This document shows positions 10,435 to 17,833 of a stretch of DNA of 64,000 nucleotides, piece by piece. A model generated the notes under the pieces. It saw nothing but the letters and a program-made list of their open reading frames with translations. It was not told the origin of the DNA and searched no databases. Both the position numbers and the translations under genes were made by a program. The stretch is taken from NCBI GenBank assembly GCA_017795105.1, contig CP051247.1, forward strand, positions 2,976,001 through 3,040,000, written 5' to 3'. Each line of letters begins with the position of its first letter. Position 1 is the stretch's first letter. Origin of the DNA: Planctomycetaceae bacterium (GTDB lineage: Bacteria; Planctomycetota; Planctomycetia; Planctomycetales; Planctomycetaceae).

Positions 10435-11931
10435 CTACTCCGTCGGGTTCACCATTCGGCCGACGAACAGCAGCATTTCCGTTCGATTGTCGCGGATGAC
10501 AAAGACGAACGGATGATCGGCTCGGAACACCTTGGGTTCTTCCGGCTCGATCGGTGCCGACGTCGGAGCCATCACTACGCCCGTGGCAGCCGCCGCTTCC
10601 GTCCCTTTCTCGTTCACGTCGACGAACGCCTTGTGATGGACCGCGGAAATGAAGAGATCCTTTCCGCCCGTCATCCCCGAAAAGTCCGCGGCTTCGGCTT
10701 TGAAGGCCGTCGACATCCCCAGCTGCTGGAGAACCGAGCCGAGTTCAAACTGCGAAACCGTCTTGAACTTCGGCAGCGAAACCCGAACTTCGTTCTCGCG
10801 ATACACCTCTTGAATCCAGGTCCGCACGTTCTCAGCCGTCATCTGCTCTTCCAGCTTCGCCAGCCCGTCGACTTCACGCGGCAGGAAGACGAACATCGAG
10901 AAGTTCCGCTCGGCGTACGGAAGTTCCAGCACCTGCAGCAGATCATTCTCGCCGTACTGGAAGGTCTCGGCCTGGAACATCATGTCGACGTCGATCTTCT
11001 CCTCGGCTGCGACATGGAACGGTTCCTTCTTCGTCCGCTCGGCATTGAAGGGCGAATCCCAGCTCCCCAGAAAGTACACGGCATTCGTCAGAACCAGCTT
11101 CGCTTCGGGCGACAACCCGCCCTGCGGGATCAGATCGGTGATCTTCTTCTCGGTCTGCTTGGCGACCCAGTCATTGATTCTCTGTCGAGCGGCGTCGGAC
11201 TTCGCGAAATCGAGCTCCACCAGCTCGGCTCCGTAGTTTGTGCGCGTCACCTTCAGAAACTCGGGTCGAAACTCGTAGTTCTCCTGACCCCAGAGTCGAT
11301 TCGCGATGTTGAGTTCGACGCCCGTCTGCTTCGAAGGCTGCCGCCAGAATTCCTGCAGAACCTGCATCGCCTGATGAAGCTGTTCGGCATCCTGCGGAAA
11401 GTGCAGCGTCTTCGCCATCTCGGCCTGCGTCTCGCCGGAGGCTCCGGCGTAGGTCATCGCCAGCGCGAGCGAAATGCTCCCGGGCGAATAGAACAGGTTC
11501 CCCTCTTCAGAAGCCAGTTCAGAATAGAGATCGAGCGCGAATCGATTGCTCCCCTCAACCGCCTGCACGGTGCCGTCGATCAACTCAGTCTGCTGAGAGA
11601 GAGCATCCGCACTGACATAACCTTCGACGCCGGAATCCGACTGAATCAGTACGTAGCTGCCGGCGTCTTCGAGAATGTCGACCCGTTCGCCGGCGGGAAT
11701 GGTCCCATCAGCCGGGCGGCCCTGCTGCGGTCCGTCCTTGTAATACTCGGCATCGGCAATGAGGACGTGTCGTCGTGGTGTCTGTTCGCTGGGAGGCTGA
11801 GCGCGATAGTTCTGGAGAGCCAGCCCGATCTGCTTGAGGTTCTGCTTCACGGTTGTGTCGTCCACCTGGCCGCCTTTCGAACACCCCAGCACCAGAAGTA
11901 AAAGCAGACCGCTCCACTGCATCCGTACCAT
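10435..11931 (-). CDS. Serpin lipoprotein with SH3-like segment
   Basis: Secreted serine-protease inhibitor. A signal peptide ends in a lipobox (LLVLGCS), so it is probably lipid-anchored. Residues about 30-45 read VKQNLKQIGLALQNYR, like the start of the DUF1559 globular domain. An SH3b-like stretch follows (GERVDILEDAGSYVLIQS, then GVEGYVSADAL), and then a full serpin fold from about residue 130. The hinge EKGTEAAAATG matches inhibitory serpins. Counting 17 residues from the hinge Glu puts P1-P1' at Thr-Ser, which would suit elastase- or subtilisin-like targets (inference). The ATG at 11931 is chosen because AGGAG lies 6 nt upstream. It follows a DUF1653 gene after 32 bp. Confidence 0.9.
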   Translation of the reverse strand: MVRMQWSGLLLLLVLGCSKGGQVDDTTVKQNLKQIGLALQNYRAQPPSEQTPRRHVLIADAEYYKDGPQQGRPADGTIPAGERVDILEDAGSYVLIQSDSGVEGYVSADALSQQTELIDGTVQAVEGSNRFALDLYSELASEEGNLFYSPGSISLALAMTYAGASGETQAEMAKTLHFPQDAEQLHQAMQVLQEFWRQPSKQTGVELNIANRLWGQENYEFRPEFLKVTRTNYGAELVELDFAKSDAARQRINDWVAKQTEKKITDLIPQGGLSPEAKLVLTNAVYFLGSWDSPFNAERTKKEPFHVAAEEKIDVDMMFQAETFQYGENDLLQVLELPYAERNFSMFVFLPREVDGLAKLEEQMTAENVRTWIQEVYRENEVRVSLPKFKTVSQFELGSVLQQLGMSTAFKAEAADFSGMTGGKDLFISAVHHKAFVDVNEKGTEAAAATGVVMAPTSAPIEPEEPKVFRADHPFVFVIRDNRTEMLLFVGRMVNPTE

Positions 11932-11963
11932 CGTCAACTCCTGCTATTCCATCAGGCCCAGGT

Positions 11964-12185
11964 CTATTCGTCAGACACAAACTCGAAGCGAGGGATCAGC
12001 TCGCCACGGGACTCGACTTTCTCGGTGAACATCGACAATGGCCGGACCCAGAGGCTGCGATCGCCATAATCCGTGCGATACACAACCAGCTCTTCTTCGG
12101 TCTCACTATGCCGGGCCACGCCCAGCACGATGTATTCGGGGCCTTTGTAGTGCCGGTAGCGTCCGGTGCGAAGTTGTTCCGTCAT
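11964..12185 (-). CDS. DUF1653 small protein
   Basis: A 73-residue cytoplasmic protein of unknown function. The DUF1653 core is present: GRYRHYKGPEYIVLGVARHS, then ELVVYRTDYGD and LWVRPLSMF. The ATG at 12185 gives the usual family length; codons further upstream would add unrelated sequence. It lies 32 bp before the serpin on the same strand and may share its transcript. The gap 12186-12454 to the next gene shows nothing recognisable. Confidence 0.82.
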   Translation of the reverse strand: MTEQLRTGRYRHYKGPEYIVLGVARHSETEEELVVYRTDYGDRSLWVRPLSMFTEKVESRGELIPRFEFVSDE

Positions 12186-12454
12186 GGTGCCGTGGAATCC
12201 CTCATTTTCGACAGCAGGGGATCGCCTTAAGCCATGTCGGGCGACTCCCTCGCAATTCATTGTACAGACGGCCGGGACAACTGAACATGCACAACCCGAC
12301 CATCTGGTCTGGTCGGACAACGTCTCAAATCTGCTGTTGCCAGCGAGGGGGAACCCTCATCAGCCCCTTCGAAGTGATGTTCAGCAAGCCGGACTCGTCG
12401 GAATCATCCTAGCGTTGAAAGCGTTCCGATTCGCTGTCTATCCGGGAGTTCTTC

Positions 12455-12871
12455 ATGAAACGTTTTCACAAGCCACGCGACAGGCGTCGACGCGGAGCCG
12501 CCCTGGTGGAATTCGCAGTCGTCGCTCCCCTGCTGTTTACTCTGGTCTTTGGCATCATCGAGTTCGGACGCCTGCTGATGGTCCAGCAGGTCATCACCAA
12601 TGCGTCCCGCGAAGGCGCCCGTCAGGCCATTCTCGACGGCTCATCGGCCAGTCATGTTCGCCAGACGGTGACCGATCACTTGAACTCCTGCGGCGTCTCC
12701 GGAGCCACGATTCAGGTCACGCCCGGAACTGGAAAAGTCAGCTTCGGAAAACCGTTAACCGTCTCGATTTCCGTGCCGTTCGACAAGGTTTCCTGGTTGC
12801 CATCCCCCTTCTTCCTGAAAGACCACACGCTGCGTGCCAACACTGTTATGCGATCCGATGCGTCGTACTGA
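12455..12871 (+). CDS. TadE-like pilus assembly protein
   Basis: Minor pilin-like protein of the tight adherence (Tad/Flp) type. A short basic N terminus is followed by RRGAALVEFAVVAPLLF and one membrane segment to about residue 36, then FGRLLMVQQVITNASREGAR, the TadE signature with the E-F-G that follows the helix. The remainder is a small periplasmic domain. The start has GGGAG 7 nt upstream. It is followed after 44 bp by a TadG-like gene. The Tad ATPase, secretin and prepilin peptidase are not in the window. Confidence 0.88.
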   Translation: MKRFHKPRDRRRRGAALVEFAVVAPLLFTLVFGIIEFGRLLMVQQVITNASREGARQAILDGSSASHVRQTVTDHLNSCGVSGATIQVTPGTGKVSFGKPLTVSISVPFDKVSWLPSPFFLKDHTLRANTVMRSDASY

Positions 12872-12915
12872 AAAGCGTTTCCAACGGCCAATACAGCATC
12901 ATTAGAGGTGACATC

Positions 12916-14430
12916 ATGAGAGCTACTCCTGTTGAGTCGACTTCCGTTGAGTACGGTCCAGACACTGAATCCCGTCGCGGCGCGGTCCTGGTTTTGATCG
13001 CCCTGCTCCTTCCCGTTCTGCTGGCGATGGTGGCCTTCGCGATCGATCTGGGCGCCATCTATCTGGTTCGTACGGAACTGCAACGCAACGCCGATGCAGC
13101 CGCCCTGGCCGGGGTCTCCGCCCTGCGTCCGGTCGCCGATCCACACTTTCCCCTCAAGTCTCCACTGGCGTTGAATCTCGGCGTGCCGGATGTGCTCGCC
13201 GCTTCGCTGGGACACGACCTGGAAACCTCGGTCTCGTTGGCCGATACCGAGCTGTCGATCATCAAGCCGCAACGGAAAGAGCCCCTCGAAGGCGCCTATG
13301 AAATGGCGGAACTCTATGCCGGGCTGAACCCCGTGATGGGCGTTGCTCAGTTTCAGCAACGGCGGGATGATATCTCCGTCTTCTATCAGAAGACCCACAT
13401 CGACAGCCCGCCGCTGTTGCCTCTGCCAGGGCTTCTCGGCAGCCTCACCGGAATCGTCGAAGATCTGCTGCTTGTGCCGCCCGATCATAGTGATCTGAAC
13501 GCCGTCCGCGTCACCGCCCGTCGCGATGCGATCACCAACGAGCCGATGACTTTGTTCTTTGGCCCGGCTCTGGGACACAAGCTGGCTTCCGTGAAAGCGA
13601 CCGCGACGGCGATGCGGTTCAAGGGTTACGGCGTCCGACCGGGAGCCCGCATTCTCCCATTCGCAATGGACATCACCGTCTGGCGTGCCCTCAGGCTTGG
13701 CAACGGCGTCGTTAATGGGGTGCCGCTCGCTCAGCAGATTCTGGGCCCGGATGGTCGCCCGGTCATTCTGCTTGATGAGCAGGTCTGGAATCCGGATACG
13801 AATCACGTCTCTCGCGGCTCCGATGACATCTGGGAAATCATCGTTCTCAACAAACCGGCCGAACGACTTGAGCCTGTTGTTGAAGCCGTCGAGACCCTCA
13901 ATCCGTTTAAGAAACTCCTCGGCGGCCTGACGGGACAGTCCGATCCTCTTTCCGAAGCGGTCGACAGTCTGCTCAAAACCCCCGCGACGGTGGTCACGCT
14001 CAACTTCGCGGGTGGCTCGGGGGAACCGAGTGTTTCCGATGTTCGACGCCAGTTGCTCGAAGGCGTGAACGACGACGACATCGGCGAGCGGCTCTATCTT
14101 CCTTTCACCCGCTACGGCGACGAATCGATTCCGCTCGAAGTCTTCAGCGACCTCCGCTCGATCGTCGGCGAGCCTCGAATCATTCCACTGTTTGAAACCC
14201 TCTCCGGCACGGTCGGCAACAAAGTGAAGGGACTGTTGCAGATGGACGAACCCTACCGCATCGTTGGCTTTGGCGGCGTGGTCATCACCGAAGTCCGCGA
14301 CCTCGGCGTCGCCCACTACGTGAAGTTCCAACCCGCTCCCATGATGAGCCAGTTCGTCCTCAAAGCCAGCCCTAACCAACCCGACAGCTACAGCGACTGC
14401 GTCTACACCTGCCCCCTGCTGGTCCAATGA
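12916..14430 (+). CDS. TadG-like membrane-anchored protein
   Basis: A protein of 504 residues with an N-terminal RRGAVLVLIALLLPVLLAMVAFAID-type helix (about residues 21-45) followed by RTELQRNADAAALAGVSAL, the pattern of TadG/Flp-associated proteins. The rest is a large exported domain with no recognised motif. The ATG at 12916 is preferred over upstream codons because AGAGGTG lies about 6 nt before it and the helix then falls at the N terminus; reading further upstream would run through the tadE-like gene. Likely co-transcribed with that gene and involved in surface attachment (inference). Confidence 0.8.
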   Translation: MRATPVESTSVEYGPDTESRRGAVLVLIALLLPVLLAMVAFAIDLGAIYLVRTELQRNADAAALAGVSALRPVADPHFPLKSPLALNLGVPDVLAASLGHDLETSVSLADTELSIIKPQRKEPLEGAYEMAELYAGLNPVMGVAQFQQRRDDISVFYQKTHIDSPPLLPLPGLLGSLTGIVEDLLLVPPDHSDLNAVRVTARRDAITNEPMTLFFGPALGHKLASVKATATAMRFKGYGVRPGARILPFAMDITVWRALRLGNGVVNGVPLAQQILGPDGRPVILLDEQVWNPDTNHVSRGSDDIWEIIVLNKPAERLEPVVEAVETLNPFKKLLGGLTGQSDPLSEAVDSLLKTPATVVTLNFAGGSGEPSVSDVRRQLLEGVNDDDIGERLYLPFTRYGDESIPLEVFSDLRSIVGEPRIIPLFETLSGTVGNKVKGLLQMDEPYRIVGFGGVVITEVRDLGVAHYVKFQPAPMMSQFVLKASPNQPDSYSDCVYTCPLLVQ

Positions 14431-14444
14431 GAACGCCCCAAAAC

Positions 14445-14578
14445 GTACCGGCGGCATCCTGCCGCCGAATGGACGTGACTCGTCCACAGACGTCGAATCG
14501 CTTCGGACCGTGCCTCGAGCGATCCTCCCCCCGATCATTCCAGACAACGCGTTTTCGGCGGCAGGATGCCGCCGCTAC
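14445..14578. repeat. 134-bp element with long terminal inverted repeats, copy A
   Basis: The left end GTACCGGCGGCATCCTGCCG is mirrored by CGGCAGGATGCCGCCGCTAC on the right; about 25 bp pair with one mismatch. The interior (CGTCCACAGACGTCGAATCG, CATTCCAGACAACGCGTTTT) is shared with copies B and C. It has no coding capacity. Confidence 0.85.
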
Positions 14579-14668
14579 GGATTGCGAGGCTTGCTGATAC
14601 TGGAACCGGACATTCATTTGCTGGGATACGCTGCACTATCCCAGCCTAATCGTGCCAGGACCAAGCAG

Positions 14669-14729
14669 GGTGCGTCGAGACGCACCCTACCGGAGTGGAG
14701 TCTAACGCAGCATTGGGGCGCAACCCCTC
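14669..14729. repeat. 61-bp direct repeat, copy 1
   Basis: It starts with the palindrome GGTGCGTCGAGACGCACC and continues CGGAGTGGAG, CGCAGCATTGGGGCG. It directly precedes element copy B and recurs at 15029-15089 before copy C. Confidence 0.8.
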
Positions 14730-14862
14730 GTACCGGCGGCATCCTGCCGCCGAATGGACGTGCTCGTCCACAGACGTCGAATCGCTTCTGGCCGTGCCTC
14801 GAGCGATCCTCCCCCCGATCATTCCAGACAACGCGTTTTCGGCGGCAGGATGCCGCCGCTAC
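14730..14862. repeat. 133-bp inverted-repeat element, copy B
   Basis: Same termini and interior as copy A with 1-bp length change. Together with the 61-bp repeat it forms a unit duplicated at 15029-15223. Confidence 0.85.
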
Positions 14863-14871
14863 AAGTCAGGG

Positions 14872-14898
14872 GTAGGGTGCGTTTTAACGCACCAAGTC
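14872..14898. repeat. Short hairpin repeat
   Basis: GGTGCGTTTTAACGCACC forms an 8-bp stem. The arms resemble those of the palindrome at the start of the 61-bp repeats. Confidence 0.5.
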
Positions 14899-15028
14899 AC
14901 TCAGGACGCCATACACTATCAGCGTCACAAAGCACCCGAACGTCGATGAACTTTTTGGACGAGTCGCCTTGTATAGACGCGACAACAAACTGATCGTGAT
15001 TCTGCTCCAATCGGATCTTCGGTCCGAC

Positions 15029-15089
15029 GGTGCGTCGAGACGCACCCTACCGGAGTGGAGTCCAACGCAGCATTGGGGCGTAACCCCTC
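15029..15089. repeat. 61-bp direct repeat, copy 2
   Basis: Second copy of 14669-14729, again abutting an inverted-repeat element on its right. Differences are two or three single bases. Confidence 0.8.
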
Positions 15090-15223
15090 GTACCGGCGGC
15101 ATCCTGCCGCCGAATGGACGTGACTTGCCGACAGACGTCGAATCGCTGTCGATCGTTCCCCCCAGCGATTCACACCCGAGCATTCCAGGCAACGCGTTCT
15201 CGGCGGCAGGATGCCGCCGGTAC
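15090..15223. repeat. 134-bp inverted-repeat element, copy C
   Basis: Most symmetric copy: the right end CGGCGGCAGGATGCCGCCGG plus TAC is the exact complement of the left end. It finishes 2 bp before the stop codon of the convergent M42 peptidase gene. The gap 14431-15225 consists almost wholly of these repeats. Confidence 0.85.
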
Positions 15224-15225
15224 GG

Positions 15226-16311
15226 CTACATCGGTTCGATATCTGAGATGGCCATCAGCAGTCGGATGAAGGCCTTCACCGAATCGATTGAAGCCGATTC
15301 CTGCATCGTGTGATAGCCGATGGTCGGTATCTGGAGCGTGGTGCCGCGGACCAGGCCGTTGCTGGCGGCGGTGATGCGGCCCATTTCGGTGCTTCCCAGG
15401 GAAGCTGGCTGGCGGCCCTCGGCGATGGCGAGTTCGTTGGCCTGTTCGATGTACCGGTCCTTGAACGAATAGCTGATACCGAGCTCTTCGCAATACGCGC
15501 GGACGCAATCCGTTGTTTCCGTGTCGAACGGAGCGTTCGCGTCCCGGGTTCGCAGCACCACATCCTGGTGGGCGACCGATTCCAAATCCGGATAGGGGCT
15601 CGTATCGACCACGATCAGCTGGTTGTCGGACGAGCCGAAACGGCGGAACCATTCCAGCAGATACCGCCAGCTACGGCCCGATTCTTCCTGAGCCGTGAAA
15701 AAGCAGGTCCCCTCGAAGTTCATTGAGAACAGATGCACGAGCACGGCAGCCGTGAGCACGTTATCGAGCTGGCCAATGAGGCGCCCGTCCTGCACGGTGA
15801 GACGATCGGTGAAGGCGACCGGAGTTCCCGCGATGAGATGGTCGAGCTGCTTCAGTTCGAAAATCAGGTTGTTGCGGAATTCGCAGATGTAGGCCCGATC
15901 GACCACGCCCGACCCGCGATAGGCCCCGGACCAGGGTTCATAGGCCATCACCGGCTGCGAGCCGAACCGGTCGACGATCTTGTTCATCAGCTGTTCTGAA
16001 ACCGAGTTTCCCAGCAGATCGGACCGGTTCCCCGCGACAAACGCGGCGTACTGAAACTCGTTCGGCCCCGTGCAGATCAACCCGTGACGGTCGATGTGAG
16101 CCGAGAACATGGTCGAGAACGGATCGGAACCGCGGGCGACGAGCACGCCGTCGTACCAGGTGACCACCGCTCCCCGCTCTTCGAGCAGTCGCTGGAGCAC
16201 GCGAAAGAAGGAATGCTCGGCTCCAACCACGCACGGCTGGCGGATCAGTTCCTTGAGGACGTCAACGAAATCACTATAGAACACAGCATCAGTCCGATTC
16301 AGAAGCATCAT
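15226..16311 (-). CDS. M42-family metallo-aminopeptidase/endoglucanase-like protein
   Basis: Cytoplasmic dinuclear-metal hydrolase of the M42 family (TET-type aminopeptidases; some members are annotated as endoglucanases). Metal and catalytic motifs appear in order: SAHIDRHG with His72 and Asp74, GQLDN, TAQEESGRS with the catalytic Glu pair, VVDTSPYPD with the second-site Asp, and TIGYHTMQESA with the last His ligand. TEMGR matches the oligomerisation and substrate segment. The length of 361 residues is normal. The start overlaps the preceding gene's end by 23 nt, suggesting coupling. The stop codon lies against repeat copy C. Confidence 0.85.
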   Translation of the reverse strand: MMLLNRTDAVFYSDFVDVLKELIRQPCVVGAEHSFFRVLQRLLEERGAVVTWYDGVLVARGSDPFSTMFSAHIDRHGLICTGPNEFQYAAFVAGNRSDLLGNSVSEQLMNKIVDRFGSQPVMAYEPWSGAYRGSGVVDRAYICEFRNNLIFELKQLDHLIAGTPVAFTDRLTVQDGRLIGQLDNVLTAAVLVHLFSMNFEGTCFFTAQEESGRSWRYLLEWFRRFGSSDNQLIVVDTSPYPDLESVAHQDVVLRTRDANAPFDTETTDCVRAYCEELGISYSFKDRYIEQANELAIAEGRQPASLGSTEMGRITAASNGLVRGTTLQIPTIGYHTMQESASIDSVKAFIRLLMAISDIEPM

Positions 16312-17791
16312 CGGCTGAGGATCGCGGTCGCACGATGATTCGGTCAGCGGTCGATATAGATTCCAGCCCGAGCGGTGTCAACAATTCCGCCAGCAGATCC
16401 GAAACCGATTGCCGCTTTCCCGCAAGTGTGACACGCTGCAGCCGCCGAGGATCGCCCGCCGGGATCGTTTCCGCATCGAATTCAATCGGCAGCCCAGCGA
16501 GTGCTTCGAGTTCAATGAGCACCTGCTGCAGTTGAGTCGGCGTGTTCAGCTCGAACGAGGCGATTTTCTGATTCAACCGCCGCAGCACGTCTTCCGTCGG
16601 TGGCTTTGGCTCCGGGGTATCGGTCATTTCGAGCTGAGGCAGTTCCGGCGTTGCGGTCGGGACCGGCTGTGGCGTCGTCGTGGTCATCGCTGGCGGACCG
16701 ATTGACTCAGCCGGCTCGGGTTCGCCCAGCTCTTTCGGATCGAGCGAGAGTCCGTCGGCCATGGCGGCCATGCGGCGGAAGATGACGGGATTCGTTGTGC
16801 TGCTCATCGTTCGGACCGATCCGTCCGCCATCAGAATCGGCATGCTCTCGGGATTGCCGGAGCCGAAGCCATCCGGTCCGTTCACGATCGGTTCGCGGGT
16901 CACGGGGCGAATTGAGTCGTCTGCGTTCGCCCAGGAGGAAAGGCGATCGACCACGCCGCTCGCCATCCAGGTGTTCGACAGACCATCTTTGACATCCTCC
17001 ACGCGGGTCGAACGTCCGAAGCCGAAAATCCCCGCTCGCGGGTCATCCACCGGCAATGTGGGGCCATCCGGACCGAGTCCGGCGATGCCGACGATGTGCG
17101 AAGCCGGGTAGCGATCGGCTCCCGCCAGTTGATCGACCTTGGGATTGAGCAGATCTTCCCGGCTGCGACGCACAAAGCGATCGTTCGCCGAACTGTTCCA
17201 CGGCTGGTTCCACTGCGGCTGAAATTTGCCGTTCGCTTCCAACGCCGGATCGAGACCGGCCAGCCAGCTCAGCCCTTCCGCAGGAGCGACATCGGCTCGC
17301 CAGGTTGGTTGTGGAAAGGCCCCCTGAGTGGCAACCAGATCCGACGTCCGCTGGCCCAGTGCTTTCAGCCGAGCCTCAAAGGTATCGGGAATCTCGGCAA
17401 CGTCCGGCTGCACCGGCTCGGTCGAAGTCGGCTCCGGCTTCGGAACGTCGCTCCGATTGTCTTCGGCATTCTGTTGAAGCGGAGCCACTTCCGGCAGCGG
17501 CGCGGAATTGTCGTTGCTGCTGCGAGTGAAGAGAAAAACGGCGACTCCAATCAGAAGCACTGCCGGAACAACCAGCGACATGATCGAACGTTGCGGTGCA
17601 TGGGCGGCGAACGGATCCTCGTCGACGGGATTCCGTTTGTTCACGATGAGCTGGCCGAGTTCGTTCACCTGCACCGTAAGCGGAGCCTGACACTCGGGGC
17701 ATTCGAGATCATGCTCCGAGGTGCCCCGCTCGTGAATGCGCAGACGAGCCGCACATTCCGGGCAGACAAATTCTCCAGTCACAACGGCCAT
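16289..17791 (-). CDS. Zinc-ribbon membrane protein with DUF1559-like domain
   Basis: A 500-residue protein of unknown role. N-terminal zinc ribbon: CPEC near residues 10-13 and again CPEC near 31-34. A membrane helix (IMSLVVPAVLLIGVAVFLF) spans about 70-88, followed by a Pro/Glu-rich linker. An exported domain then has DUF1559-like landmarks: DGLSNTWMASGV and, later, MADGSVRTMSST. The last 90 residues read like a small alpha/beta repeat domain (LPIEFDAET, VTLAGKRQSVSDLLAELLTPLGLE), reminiscent of secretin N-terminal/STN modules. The ATG at 17791 has a better-placed GGAAAGG than the one at 17797. It lies 42 bp behind the sulfatase and overlaps the M42 gene. Confidence 0.7.
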   Translation of the reverse strand: MAVVTGEFVCPECAARLRIHERGTSEHDLECPECQAPLTVQVNELGQLIVNKRNPVDEDPFAAHAPQRSIMSLVVPAVLLIGVAVFLFTRSSNDNSAPLPEVAPLQQNAEDNRSDVPKPEPTSTEPVQPDVAEIPDTFEARLKALGQRTSDLVATQGAFPQPTWRADVAPAEGLSWLAGLDPALEANGKFQPQWNQPWNSSANDRFVRRSREDLLNPKVDQLAGADRYPASHIVGIAGLGPDGPTLPVDDPRAGIFGFGRSTRVEDVKDGLSNTWMASGVVDRLSSWANADDSIRPVTREPIVNGPDGFGSGNPESMPILMADGSVRTMSSTTNPVIFRRMAAMADGLSLDPKELGEPEPAESIGPPAMTTTTPQPVPTATPELPQLEMTDTPEPKPPTEDVLRRLNQKIASFELNTPTQLQQVLIELEALAGLPIEFDAETIPAGDPRRLQRVTLAGKRQSVSDLLAELLTPLGLESISTADRIIVRPRSSADDASESD

Positions 17792-17833
17792 GGGCATCCC
17801 TTTCCACCGGCACCGTTTTTCCGCGTAAAGTTC

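Noticed and set aside
12166..12915. Reading the TadG-like frame from 12166
   Set aside because: The extra 250 codons cross the tadE-like gene in another frame and have no family similarity. The ATG at 12916 has a ribosome site and puts the helix at the N terminus.
14445..15223. CRISPR array
   Set aside because: Copies are 133-134 bp with mirrored ends and no regular short spacers. It is an interspersed inverted-repeat family.
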